A stretch of DNA of 64,000 nt from contig NZ_VTZS01000004.1 in assembly GCF_008367235.1 (NCBI RefSeq), forward strand, positions 186,001 through 250,000, read 5' to 3'. The stretch comes from Pareuzebyella sediminis (GTDB lineage: Bacteria > Bacteroidota > Bacteroidia > Flavobacteriales > Flavobacteriaceae). The stretch's first letter is position 1; the number at the start of each line of letters is the position of its first letter. Below are positions 43,758-52,201 of this stretch, in pieces. Below the pieces are notes generated by a model. It was not told the origin of the DNA. It worked only from the letters and a program-made list of their open reading frames with translations, and ran no database searches. The position numbers and the translations under genes are program-made.

Positions 43758-46160
43758 TTATGTTTTAGATGTGAATTGAATTATTGCTTTTTCCATATCC
43801 TGATGCTCATTGTAGAGCTTCATTATTTTTTCGTTTTCCTTTCCATCAGTCAAGTAAGCTGCATACACTTCCTTCGGAACTTCCAACCGGAAGATGTTGC
43901 TTTCCTTGCCTATTTTGATAAACATTTCGGTGTATTTCCGTAGTCCGGAAAGATTGTTTTTGATGGACTTTAACTGGTTCAGGTCGTGACTGGAAAGGTT
44001 GAGCCTTTTGACCAGCTCATCGTAGCCTTTTTCATTGTTTAAGCTGTAGATAACCTGTGTGTTCTCAAGAATACTTGCCGATGTGGAATTGTTTGGTAGC
44101 TGATTAATGGACTGCAAAATGATACCGATAGCACCATTCTGTTTCCGTATGGCCTGATAGTAGAATTCCACACTTTCCAGCACGTTGTCAAACTTCAGTT
44201 GTTTGGCAAACTCATCGAAAAGGATAATGCCTTTTTCGGCTCGATTACGCCAAATGGTGCGTTGGATAGCTGACTTAATAAGCTTAAGCATTACGGATAG
44301 GATTTCCTTATTATCCTTTACTTCATCAAGCTCAAAGACAATCAAGCGTTTATCTTCGATTTTATAGGTCTGGTCTTCGCTCACCTCGAACAGAAAACTG
44401 TATAGACCATCACCGACATACTCGGACATTACGTGCAAGAAGCTCGTGACATTAAAGTAGTCGGGATGGATTTTAAGGGTTTTCAGAATATCCTTCTGAT
44501 GCCTCTCTATAAAATTGTAGAAACCTTCGAGCGAATGATTTTCAGAAGTGCTATCGTAATAGTGACGCAATATCTTTTTGACCGAAACGGATTGTGCTTT
44601 CGTCACTTTTAGGTCTGAAGCGAACAATTCAAAAAGGAAAACCGACAAGTCTTCGAGACGTTCCGGTGTTAGGTCATTTTTATCGCTGATGAAGAATGGG
44701 TTGATACCCAAGTTCTTTCCACTTTCATAGCGAAGTACCGTGTATTTCTCAGGATAGAGTTTGGCAAATTTGGTGTAGGATCCACCGAGGTCAATTATGA
44801 CCAGGCGAACACCACTTTCAAAATATTGGCGTAGGATGTTATTGGCCAAAAAGGACTTGCCTTCGCCAGTCGGTGCGAAAATTGCAAAGTTCCGGGCTTT
44901 GATACGTCTCTTGCGTTCATCCCAAACATCTTTTAGCACAGGAATGTTATGTTCCCTATCATTAAAAATAATTCCGGTAGCATCAGATTTGTAGTTGGTA
45001 TTGTTGATGAACAGACATAGGGCGTGCTTCAAATCGGTTACGTACAAATCGTTGTTTGAGAAGTTGGATGAAAAACAGCAATAACTGTTCAGAATATAAT
45101 TTTTACGTTCTTCACCTCTCGGATAGTAAGGGATGATATCGAGTTCCTTAAACTCAGTCTTGATTTTCGAGGTAATTGAATCGAGACTTTTTTTATCCTT
45201 TGCCCAATAGACCACATTTAAGTGACCACGGATGATCCGAGCATTATCATCGGCATTGATTTGGTCAAGGATGTGCTGGATTTTACCAAGAACCACCTTA
45301 TTCTGCGAACCGAAATTGGAACTTTTGTTAAGCTCTTCTATTTTCTTATCCAGCAGCTTTCGCCATTTCTGTTTATCATCCAAATACAGGATTTGGTTGA
45401 CGATGTGGTTCTCATTCAGCGTAAGCCCTAAGCCATCAATAAACCCTTGATGAAACACAAAATCGTCCGAAGTGAATTTCTCATTGGTCTTGCTACTCTG
45501 TACACTTTCGCCAAAGCACAGTTCGCTATTGACGGCCAGGGCATCAAAATGGTTATCGCCAATGGTGACGTTCTTTTTTTCCAGTAGGATGTCGGTATCA
45601 AAACCTTCGCTGAATCCGTTGAAATAGTTTGTGGTGAGTTGTAGTATTTCTTTCGCTTGAAGCGAAACAAAACGCATCTTTCGGCTGTTATTGATAAAGG
45701 ACACCGAATCGCTCACCGCATTGGCAAACACCTTAATGTTGTCATCCATTTGCTGGACAATTCCTTTGAAAACCTTTCGGAATGGGTTGACATATTTTGG
45801 ATTGTTGAGTGCCTTGTTTTTTGTCAGGATAAAGAACAAATAACATTGATGTTCGATGTAACCACGACTTTTAAAATGATTGTGCGTTGCCTTTTCGAGA
45901 AAGGACTCATTGGGCAATTGTTCTGAAGAGTAGGACTTCTTTAAATAAATATCCTGTTTATGAACCACAATTCCAACAGGTAGTGACTTCAAGGCTTGGA
46001 ACCACGCACCGTGTATATCCTCAAAGTCCTTTTCAGAAAGCGAATAGATTTCTGGCAGATTCCCTTTATAGCACAACACCACATTGCCATTATTGGCAAA
46101 GACAATATTATCCTGAATATCTGCAATGGGTTGATATGCTGAGAGGTTCATCTTATTCAT
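43758..46160 (-). CDS. traG: TraG-family conjugation ATPase (VirB4-like)
   Basis: About 800 residues. I start at the ATG at 46160 (MNKMNLSAYQPIADIQ), which overlaps traF by 8 bases; the open frame runs to 46241, inside traF. Walker A is APTGEGKSFLANNILRQYF, Walker B is GIILFDEFAKQL, and KQNGAIGIILQSINQL gives the sensor strand. The N-terminal domain (DNIVFANNGNVVLCYKGNLPEIYSL) fits VirB4/TraG proteins of this phylum. It energises channel assembly and substrate transfer. Confidence 0.9.
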   Translation of the reverse strand: MNKMNLSAYQPIADIQDNIVFANNGNVVLCYKGNLPEIYSLSEKDFEDIHGAWFQALKSLPVGIVVHKQDIYLKKSYSSEQLPNESFLEKATHNHFKSRGYIEHQCYLFFILTKNKALNNPKYVNPFRKVFKGIVQQMDDNIKVFANAVSDSVSFINNSRKMRFVSLQAKEILQLTTNYFNGFSEGFDTDILLEKKNVTIGDNHFDALAVNSELCFGESVQSSKTNEKFTSDDFVFHQGFIDGLGLTLNENHIVNQILYLDDKQKWRKLLDKKIEELNKSSNFGSQNKVVLGKIQHILDQINADDNARIIRGHLNVVYWAKDKKSLDSITSKIKTEFKELDIIPYYPRGEERKNYILNSYCCFSSNFSNNDLYVTDLKHALCLFINNTNYKSDATGIIFNDREHNIPVLKDVWDERKRRIKARNFAIFAPTGEGKSFLANNILRQYFESGVRLVIIDLGGSYTKFAKLYPEKYTVLRYESGKNLGINPFFISDKNDLTPERLEDLSVFLFELFASDLKVTKAQSVSVKKILRHYYDSTSENHSLEGFYNFIERHQKDILKTLKIHPDYFNVTSFLHVMSEYVGDGLYSFLFEVSEDQTYKIEDKRLIVFELDEVKDNKEILSVMLKLIKSAIQRTIWRNRAEKGIILFDEFAKQLKFDNVLESVEFYYQAIRKQNGAIGIILQSINQLPNNSTSASILENTQVIYSLNNEKGYDELVKRLNLSSHDLNQLKSIKNNLSGLRKYTEMFIKIGKESNIFRLEVPKEVYAAYLTDGKENEKIMKLYNEHQDMEKAIIQFTSKT

Positions 46161-46431
46161 ATTCAAAACCTGAGTTACGCTTGTTGCTGATGATTTTTGG
46201 AAAAGGATTACCCATTTGAAATAGCTGTGGATTGTTGGCAATTCGAGTTAATGCGATGTAGAGACCACCATTGAATACCATTAACCCAATGATGACACCA
46301 AAGCTGAAGGAAAAGATGATAATGAGAAGTGATGCCAAAATGGATACCATCATCAAGGCAAACAGGGAAATGGGCAGACCAAAGATGACCGCACGTTTCC
46401 GCATATTTCTATAGACTTCAAACTTCTTCAC
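46153..46431 (-). CDS. traF: Conjugation protein TraF (DUF4133, VirB3-like)
   Basis: 92 residues with two closely spaced membrane helices (VIFGLPISLFALMMVSILASLLIIIF and FGVIIGLMVFNGGLYIAL) and a short C-terminal tail (GNPFPKIISNKRNSGFEYE). This matches DUF4133/TraF. It lies between traE (1-base overlap) and traG, as in CTnDOT-type operons. Confidence 0.85.
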   Translation of the reverse strand: MKKFEVYRNMRKRAVIFGLPISLFALMMVSILASLLIIIFSFSFGVIIGLMVFNGGLYIALTRIANNPQLFQMGNPFPKIISNKRNSGFEYE

Positions 46432-46718
46432 TACACTACAATGCCTATTAGATAGGTGAAGATTCCAACGACTGCACCAGCAATTAGCACAAAGACCAAT
46501 ACACGCGTAATCCCTTTTTTAAGGTCTGCGTTTTCACCAAAGAAGTGTCCTGCATTAAACAGGAAACCTATTAGGAAGATGACACCCAATATAATTGGGA
46601 AAATAGTTCGGATGGTGTCGGAAACATCGTTGACCGAATCTTCAATACCACCAATCTGAGCAAAAAGCGAAGTTGATAAGAGCGAAAGAACGCCTGCCAA
46701 ATAATGTGTTTTTTTCAT
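46431..46718 (-). CDS. traE: Conjugation protein TraE (DUF4134, VirB2-like)
   Basis: 95 residues with a signal peptide and two hydrophobic helices (TIFPIILGVIFLIGFLFNAGHFFG and VLVFVLIAGAVVGIFTYLIGIVV), the layout of DUF4134 and of VirB2-type pilins. First gene of the minus-strand tra operon. Transcription should start in the divergent region at 46719-46907. Confidence 0.85.
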   Translation of the reverse strand: MKKTHYLAGVLSLLSTSLFAQIGGIEDSVNDVSDTIRTIFPIILGVIFLIGFLFNAGHFFGENADLKKGITRVLVFVLIAGAVVGIFTYLIGIVV

Positions 46719-46764
46719 AACGAATTAGATTAAAATTTTGGTTCATTTTCGTTATGTGAAATTT

Positions 46765-46805
46765 ACATATATTTGAACATAAATAATTGAAAATCAAATA
46801 TATGT
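46765..46805. promoter_or_regulatory. Perfect 12-base inverted repeat in the traE/amidase divergent promoter region
   Basis: ACATATATTTGA (46765-46776) and TCAAATATATGT (46794-46805) have a 17-base spacer and lie in the 189-base gap between the divergent traE and amidase genes. It could be an operator for both directions, or a stem; no T run follows it. Confidence 0.5.
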
Positions 46806-46907
46806 GAATAAAATATTATTTGATATTGTTTGGTTTTCGATGCTATTATTTGGCATCAAATTCTATGGAATTTTGAAGTGTAACTGTTGAAAACCTAAAA
46901 TTGGAAA

Positions 46908-47570
46908 ATGAAAAAGTGGCTCAAAAACGTCAGTTTTGTGTTTTTACTTCTCAAAAGTTGCTTGCTTTTGGGTCAGGATTTGGATGAGAAAAAAATCATT
47001 GTCATTGACCCTGGCCACGGCGGAAATGATTCTGGTGCAATTGGGGTAAATAGCTTAAGGGAAAAGAAAATCACCTTAGAAATAGTAAGGTTGATTTCAG
47101 AATTGGCTGAGAAAAACTACAATAAAACTGTGGAAATTTATCAAACACGGTATAGCGATACCTTAGTTTCTTTAAGTGATAGAGCCAAGCTGGCCAAAGT
47201 TCTAAATGCAGATTTGTTTCTTTCCCTGCATTGCAATCATTCTGATAATCCAGATGCAAGAGGTGTGGAAGTCTATGTGCCCAATAAAAGGTTGAAGTTT
47301 TTGGATGAAGCAACTTGGTTTGGCTTTCAATTACAAGCAGAATTGAATGAGAAGTTGGGATTTGAAAGTAGAGGCGTAAAATTTGCTAATTTTCAGGTGC
47401 TTAGGGAAACGACTGACTATATGCCTTCAATTCTTTTGGAATTGGGGTTTGTAAGTAATGAAGATGAACAAGGTTATCTGCTAAAGCCAGAATCTCTGAA
47501 TGCTGTGGCACTGGTGATTTGGGAATGTTTAATAAAAAATATTGATAGTTATGAAAGAGTTGGGGATTGA
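46908..47570 (+). CDS. N-acetylmuramoyl-L-alanine amidase (Amidase_3)
   Basis: 220 residues with a signal peptide (FVFLLLKSCLLLGQ) and the Amidase_3 motifs: IIVIDPGHGGNDSGAIG (zinc His), SLREKKITLEIVRLISELAE (zinc Glu), LFLSLHCNHSDNPDARGVEVYV (zinc His) and PSILLELGFVSNEDE (catalytic Glu). No other domain is attached. In ICEs such enzymes open the peptidoglycan for the mating channel. The position, divergent from traE, fits this. Zinc-dependent periplasmic enzyme. Confidence 0.88.
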   Translation: MKKWLKNVSFVFLLLKSCLLLGQDLDEKKIIVIDPGHGGNDSGAIGVNSLREKKITLEIVRLISELAEKNYNKTVEIYQTRYSDTLVSLSDRAKLAKVLNADLFLSLHCNHSDNPDARGVEVYVPNKRLKFLDEATWFGFQLQAELNEKLGFESRGVKFANFQVLRETTDYMPSILLELGFVSNEDEQGYLLKPESLNAVALVIWECLIKNIDSYERVGD

Positions 47571-47641
47571 GGTTGTAAAATGTTTGAGAAAAGTAATTCT
47601 TTCTATTTTGAATTTTATTCTGTCTTTATCGAAAAAATGAG

Positions 47642-48373
47642 CTACTGTTGATTAGGGTGAAAACCATCATTTTTCATAAAAGCGATGGTCTGCAGAATTT
47701 CATCTTTATCAAATTTTGATTTATCAGGATGCCACTGATAAAATTTATGAACTAAAATTTCTTCTGTAAGTAGTTGCTTTTCATCAATAATTTCCTTCCA
47801 GCAAGCAAAAATGGTGGCAATCAATTCTATGGCTCTAGTTTTAGTCTTTCGAAACTTATTTATTATAAAATCAATTTCAGAGAGTTGTTCATTGAAATAG
47901 CGTTCATACCATTCTTTATGGCCACCATATTTCTCTAAAGGTTGATATTTTTCATATTCTCTTGGATTATAAGAGAACCATTTATTTTCCTTAAACTTTT
48001 TATCAATTGAACGCATTAAGCGATTATCATAAGGTCCCATAGCTTGTTTCAAGAAGTTGGCGTGGATATCAATTCTTGCGGAATTTTGGCACAAATAAAG
48101 AAGCTTCTGAAGCTTTAAATGTCCTAGTGTATTTTCTTGGTGCAACTGATATACGATTTCTGCAGCAAGCACTGTCCTCTTGTGATAATCAATATTTGTT
48201 GCTTTTTTTTTAGGCCTTAACCCCTCTAAAATCTTGTATGAATCTATTTTGTCAGGATTTGATTCTGTTTTACAAGACTTGAATGTATCGTCAAAAGCTT
48301 TTATTTCATCTGGACTTTGGGGAAGACCAAAACCCAATGAAATCAGTATTTCATTAATCTTAGACTCTTCCAT
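47642..48373 (-). CDS. Panacea/SocA (DUF4065)-like domain protein
   Basis: 243 residues. After a ~65-residue N-terminal part comes AAEIVYQLHQENTLGHLKLQKLLYLCQNSARIDIHANFLKQAMGPYDNRLMRSIDKKF. This matches the Panacea/SocA domain (KLQKLLYL..., then A.GPYD). The domain acts as antitoxin or proteolytic adaptor in known systems. The gene overlaps the sigma-like gene by 14 bases, so both are made together. It may control that partner or the divergent CBASS-like operon; both are inference. Confidence 0.65.
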   Translation of the reverse strand: MEESKINEILISLGFGLPQSPDEIKAFDDTFKSCKTESNPDKIDSYKILEGLRPKKKATNIDYHKRTVLAAEIVYQLHQENTLGHLKLQKLLYLCQNSARIDIHANFLKQAMGPYDNRLMRSIDKKFKENKWFSYNPREYEKYQPLEKYGGHKEWYERYFNEQLSEIDFIINKFRKTKTRAIELIATIFACWKEIIDEKQLLTEEILVHKFYQWHPDKSKFDKDEILQTIAFMKNDGFHPNQQ

Positions 48374-49028
48374 TGTAAAACTCTTTTGTTACTTCCATCG
48401 CAGAAGTATAATTCTTTATTTTATCTAATGCTTCCTTTTTCAAGCCTCGAATCGTAGGCTGTTTAACATCACCCAGATGTTCTCGAAGTTTTTTAAGTAG
48501 TTTATTTGGTAGATTAAAACCGTCTATTTCGTATTGCTTGTATGTGAGATAAACCGTTCTTTGGGAAGGCGTAAGTGAATGTATTGCCTTAATTAGAATT
48601 TGTTGTTCTAGATTCATTTCCATACCATCAACGTCAGGAATGTCTGTAACAATCTCTTCAGAACCATCATAAGGGTAATTAAGTTTTCTCTGTTGTTGTC
48701 TGTAATAATTAGTGAGTTCTATTTTTACTATACCAACTAAATAACCCACAAATAAGTAATCTACATCTGCTTCATCTTCAGGATTAATTTCAAACTTCCC
48801 TTTTTCAGCATAGGACTTAAAAGTCGCTGTAACAACCTGTTCGGCGACATTGATGTCGTGACCAAATCTTTTACATCTAATCTCGCATTTTTTTAATATG
48901 TCATCTTTAAATCTATGCGTCAGCGCGTGAAAGGCGTTTTCCCTTAAGGATAGGGGGTTGCTCTTATCCTGATAAATCTCGGTAAGTCGTAAAGTGTGCT
49001 CATCTTTTAGTTTTTTCCAATCTGACAT
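48360..49028 (-). CDS. Sigma-70-like RNA polymerase factor
   Basis: 222 residues. The N-terminal half (ENAFHALTHRFKDDILKKCEIRCKRFGHDINVAEQVVTATFKSYAEKG) is like sigma region 2. The C-terminal part (IHSLTPSQRTVYLTYKQYEIDGFNLPNKLLKKLREHLGDVKQPTIRGLKKEALDKIK) fits region 4 with an insert in the HTH. So it is an ECF-like but divergent factor. Overlap with the Panacea-domain gene suggests a regulator/inhibitor or toxin/antitoxin-style pair. Its start is 106 bases from the divergent cassette start at 49135. Confidence 0.65.
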   Translation of the reverse strand: MSDWKKLKDEHTLRLTEIYQDKSNPLSLRENAFHALTHRFKDDILKKCEIRCKRFGHDINVAEQVVTATFKSYAEKGKFEINPEDEADVDYLFVGYLVGIVKIELTNYYRQQQRKLNYPYDGSEEIVTDIPDVDGMEMNLEQQILIKAIHSLTPSQRTVYLTYKQYEIDGFNLPNKLLKKLREHLGDVKQPTIRGLKKEALDKIKNYTSAMEVTKEFYNGRV

Positions 49029-49134
49029 TGGTTGTTTTCAATAATGGTACGAAAAAGCGTTGGGGATGGTTTTGCGTACTAAGGTTGGCGTAACACGCTA
49101 AAACAAAACTAAGCATATTTTTTAACATTTTATT

Positions 49135-49311
49135 ATGGCAACAAATGGAAAAAGCGGCGACAACCGCAGGCACGGAGCAGTTAAGAAAAGATCCCAAGTA
49201 AAAAACCCTAAAACAGGGATTTGGACCAAGCGTGATTCGGAAACCGGTAAGTTTATGGATGGAAAAACATCAAGTAAAAAACCATTTAAAGGAGTAAGAA
49301 AGGAAAAGTAA
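49135..49311 (+). CDS. Small basic protein (58 aa) opening the CBASS-like operon
   Basis: A highly basic 58-residue product: NGKSGDNRRHGAVKKRSQVK, then NPKTGIWTKRDSETGKFMD and KPFKGVRKEK. I recall similar tiny proteins in bacterial genomes, often beside restriction or other defence genes; I cannot name a family. Glycine/lysine-rich and probably nucleic-acid-binding or unstructured. The next gene starts within 15 bases of its stop. Too short for standard length cut-offs but clearly in frame from an ATG. Confidence 0.65.
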   Translation: MATNGKSGDNRRHGAVKKRSQVKNPKTGIWTKRDSETGKFMDGKTSSKKPFKGVRKEK

Positions 49312-49323
49312 TAATTGAGTAAT

Positions 49324-49740
49324 ATGACAAAATACTTACAATTGATTAAACAGTTAGCCCCTATCGATGCAATAGTGGCTAAAAAGAGAAACGGTCTAGG
49401 AAGAATACTGGACCATTACGTAGTTTATTTAGGCAATGGTGTTTTTATAGGTAATCTTAAAGGTGCGGTTAAAATTATCCCAGAGAATGAACTTATGGAA
49501 CTCCTGCAAGAATACGAACCTGTGAGAATCCGAAAGTTTAGAGGGAGCCATTTTGACATTCAAAATGCAATTAAGAGGGCGTATCAAAAGCTGGGTCAGC
49601 GTTATAGCTTCTTAGGCTTCAATTGTGAGCATTTTGCAAATTGGGTACAATACGGTAAAGAGAGAAGTAGTCAAGTAAATACCGGCTTGATGGTGCCTGG
49701 AAGCGTAATCTTTTTAAGACTTATATCGAACGATGAATAA
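49324..49740 (+). CDS. LRAT-like (NlpC/P60-related papain-fold) protein in the CBASS-like operon
   Basis: 138 residues from the ATG at 49324 (a TTG at 49315 is in frame). LDHYVVYLGNGVFIG gives His31 and GQRYSFLGFNCEHFANWVQYG gives Cys101, in the order H...NCEHF typical of the LRAT branch of permuted NlpC/P60 enzymes. LRAT-type proteins are acyltransferases or phospholipases acting on membrane lipids. No signal peptide. It overlaps the NUDIX gene by 8 bases. A lipid-directed effector or accessory function is plausible; I do not know of it as a standard CBASS part. Confidence 0.72.
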   Translation: MTKYLQLIKQLAPIDAIVAKKRNGLGRILDHYVVYLGNGVFIGNLKGAVKIIPENELMELLQEYEPVRIRKFRGSHFDIQNAIKRAYQKLGQRYSFLGFNCEHFANWVQYGKERSSQVNTGLMVPGSVIFLRLISNDE

Positions 49741-50560
49741 AGTACTTAGACGCTTTTTGTTTTACCTAATCGGATTTCTTGTAGCAATTAGCTATTTGTC
49801 ATATCGTTATCTGTATTTAGAGGGTGCAAACGATTTTCACAAAGAAATTTTGGTAACAGCAGCCTTCGCAGTTGTAATCGGATGCTTTACAGGTATTATA
49901 GAAATCGTTAAAGCACATGGGAAATACTTTTGGATTGCCTTAAGGTGTTTCCTTTTAATTCCAAACAAAAAAGTATACGTATCTCTAAGTTACTTACTCA
50001 GAATTAAAATACCAGGAGACGAAAAGTATTTTTTGGTCAAGGGTGGTAAGATTAATCAATATCAGCCAGTTGGAGGTGTATATAAATTAGTTGGTAATAA
50101 GGATTTATACAAGGACTGGAAGGCAGCCCCGAAAGCGGATGGAAAGAACCCTAAAGACCTACGGTTTTTTGTAAGCGCAAAATTCGTCCCAAAAATTATC
50201 AGTTGGTTCTATTCTCGAAAGGACAGGGAAACTGGGGTATGGCGAGAATTTTCGGAAGAATTGGTTGAAACTCAAATTTTAAGTGCTACTAATTTCAAAT
50301 CTATTAGAGCAGAATACCTCGGGACTGAGGAGAACATCCTGTGCAAACAAACACGCTTTAAGGATGAAGAGTATCATACTTTGATTTACGATATTTTCCA
50401 GATTGAACTAAATACAAAGCAGTTAAAGGAATTTAAAAAACTATTAAAAAGCAGCTCATTTAATGAGAAGTATGCCTTTGTTAGTGAAGATGACATAAAA
50501 AAAGAATGCTTTAACGAACATAAAACAAGAATAGGACAACACGCAAAATACATATCGTAA
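49733..50560 (+). CDS. Two-helix membrane protein with SMODS-associated NUDIX domain (Cap16-like effector)
   Basis: 275 residues. Two membrane helices (~8-25 and ~39-58) precede a ~190-residue soluble domain with a NUDIX-like box (REFSEEL, 171-177) and QPVGGVYKLVGNKDLYKDWK. This corresponds to the Sa-NUDIX domain found beside CD-NTases and fused to 2TM segments (Cap16-type in CBASS nomenclature). In that model the domain binds the nucleotide signal and the helices disrupt the inner membrane. The stop is directly followed by the CD-NTase start. Confidence 0.8.
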   Translation: MNKVLRRFLFYLIGFLVAISYLSYRYLYLEGANDFHKEILVTAAFAVVIGCFTGIIEIVKAHGKYFWIALRCFLLIPNKKVYVSLSYLLRIKIPGDEKYFLVKGGKINQYQPVGGVYKLVGNKDLYKDWKAAPKADGKNPKDLRFFVSAKFVPKIISWFYSRKDRETGVWREFSEELVETQILSATNFKSIRAEYLGTEENILCKQTRFKDEEYHTLIYDIFQIELNTKQLKEFKKLLKSSSFNEKYAFVSEDDIKKECFNEHKTRIGQHAKYIS

Positions 50561-52192
50561 ATGAATTTTCAAGATTACTTATATAGAAATGGCTTTCAGC
50601 GAGAGGACTTATTGGCAAGACTTGCTGAGTCTCTCGAGCTTGACGAAACAAGGTCAAATAAGATGGAGACTGCCTACAATGCCATCTATGATGTTTTAAA
50701 AGCAGACCCAGTGTTTTTCTCTAAGGTTGATTTTGTGGTTTACCCGCAAGGCTCAAAAGCCATAGGAACAACAACAAAGCCAATAGGAAAGGATGAATTT
50801 GATTTGGATATTGTGGTTCAAATTAAGGATTCGTACAGGAACTACACCTCTTCAGAGATTTACAATCACCTAATACGTGTTTTCACAAGCAATGAGGTTT
50901 ATAGGCCAAAACTTCTAAAAAAGAATAGGTGCGCAAGAATAAATTACGCTGGGGATTTTCATTTAGATATTTTGCCTGGTTGCATAATCATTCCTTTCGA
51001 AGATAAAATTATGGTACCCGACCGAGAACTTGCATCTTGGACTTCTTCTTTTCCAAAGGGATATGCTAAATGGTTTACGGATAAAGCCGAAGATGTCCGA
51101 GAGCCATTATTGTTGCGAAAAGCATTTACTGATTATGTTACCCTATCTGAAGCGAAGGCTGAACAGGAGGAATTACCAGACGAGAACATCTATGAAAAAG
51201 AGCCGCTAAAACGTGCTGTACAGCTTACTAAACGATACAGAGATATTTTCTTTGAGAAAAAACCAAAACACAAAACATCAAGTATCGTATTGACTACAAT
51301 TTTCGGAGAATTATACCAAGGTGAGGCATCGATTTATGAAACAATTGATAATACACTCAATAGGATTTTAGAGCGCTACACTAGCTATGAAAAGCTTTTT
51401 GAAAGTAGTGGAGTCTATAAAAGGATTAAGGTTTTAAATCCAGTAAATGAAGATGAGGACTTTACTGAAAAGTGGGATAAGGACAAAGAATACTATACTC
51501 AATTCATCAGTTTTGTTAGGAGCTATAAAGAAAAATGGGAGCAGTTAAAAAATGGGAACTTTAGTGTTGCGGAAGACTTGTTTGGCAGTACAACAACTAA
51601 AACCATTTTAAAGTCTCAACTAGACAACTTATCTGGAAATGGTAAAAATGAATTAGAAAAAGCAGGTCTTACTTTATTGTCTGGTAAAAGTTATGTTGAC
51701 GACCGAGGAAGAATTTCTAGAGATTCAGGCTACCCGAGCAAGCCTAATAGAAACTATGGTGGTGTAGAATTAAATTTGAATTCGGGTAAAAAGGATATAC
51801 AGAGGAACTATGTTGCAGCATATATCCAAAAAGACTATTTAAATAAACATTTTCCTTGGCTTAAAACTGTCATCACCGATGGAAAATTGTTGGGAAAAGG
51901 AAAAATCAAACCCAATGGATGCAAAAAAGAATATGAGATTCTTGTCGAGTATGATATCAATAGGCAAGGGCGAAAAGAAAGGGTTTATGTGCTAAATGAT
52001 AGTCAAATCAAGTTTGGTAAAACACCACATCTATATCCTGGAAATAGTTTGTGCCTTTACTATCCCAAAGATTTATCACCACATTTGGACTTGAATTTTG
52101 TGGATGTTATGCCTTGGATATCAGAATGGCTTATAATGTATGAACTATGGAAGAAGTATGGTCTGTGGTTAGCAGATGAAGTCAAGCACTAG
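50561..52192 (+). CDS. CD-NTase (cGAS/DncV-like nucleotidyltransferase) with AGS-C sensor domain
   Basis: 543 residues. Active-site motifs are YPQGSKAIGTT (GS at 64-65), DEFDLDIVV (Asp81, Asp83) and FHLDILPG (Asp136), all intact. The C-terminal ~110 residues (GKLLGKGKIKPNGCKKEYEILVEYD..., TPHLYPGNSLCLYYPKD, WISEWLIMYELWKKYGLWLADEVKH) match the adenylyl/guanylyl-SMODS C-terminal sensor (AGS-C). It should make a cyclic di- or oligonucleotide on phage infection. No Cap2/Cap3 (E1/E2/JAB) or HORMA/TRIP13 genes are nearby, so this is a short, type I-like set. Confidence 0.88.
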   Translation: MNFQDYLYRNGFQREDLLARLAESLELDETRSNKMETAYNAIYDVLKADPVFFSKVDFVVYPQGSKAIGTTTKPIGKDEFDLDIVVQIKDSYRNYTSSEIYNHLIRVFTSNEVYRPKLLKKNRCARINYAGDFHLDILPGCIIIPFEDKIMVPDRELASWTSSFPKGYAKWFTDKAEDVREPLLLRKAFTDYVTLSEAKAEQEELPDENIYEKEPLKRAVQLTKRYRDIFFEKKPKHKTSSIVLTTIFGELYQGEASIYETIDNTLNRILERYTSYEKLFESSGVYKRIKVLNPVNEDEDFTEKWDKDKEYYTQFISFVRSYKEKWEQLKNGNFSVAEDLFGSTTTKTILKSQLDNLSGNGKNELEKAGLTLLSGKSYVDDRGRISRDSGYPSKPNRNYGGVELNLNSGKKDIQRNYVAAYIQKDYLNKHFPWLKTVITDGKLLGKGKIKPNGCKKEYEILVEYDINRQGRKERVYVLNDSQIKFGKTPHLYPGNSLCLYYPKDLSPHLDLNFVDVMPWISEWLIMYELWKKYGLWLADEVKH

Positions 52193-52201
52193 ATTTTCCT
52201 C

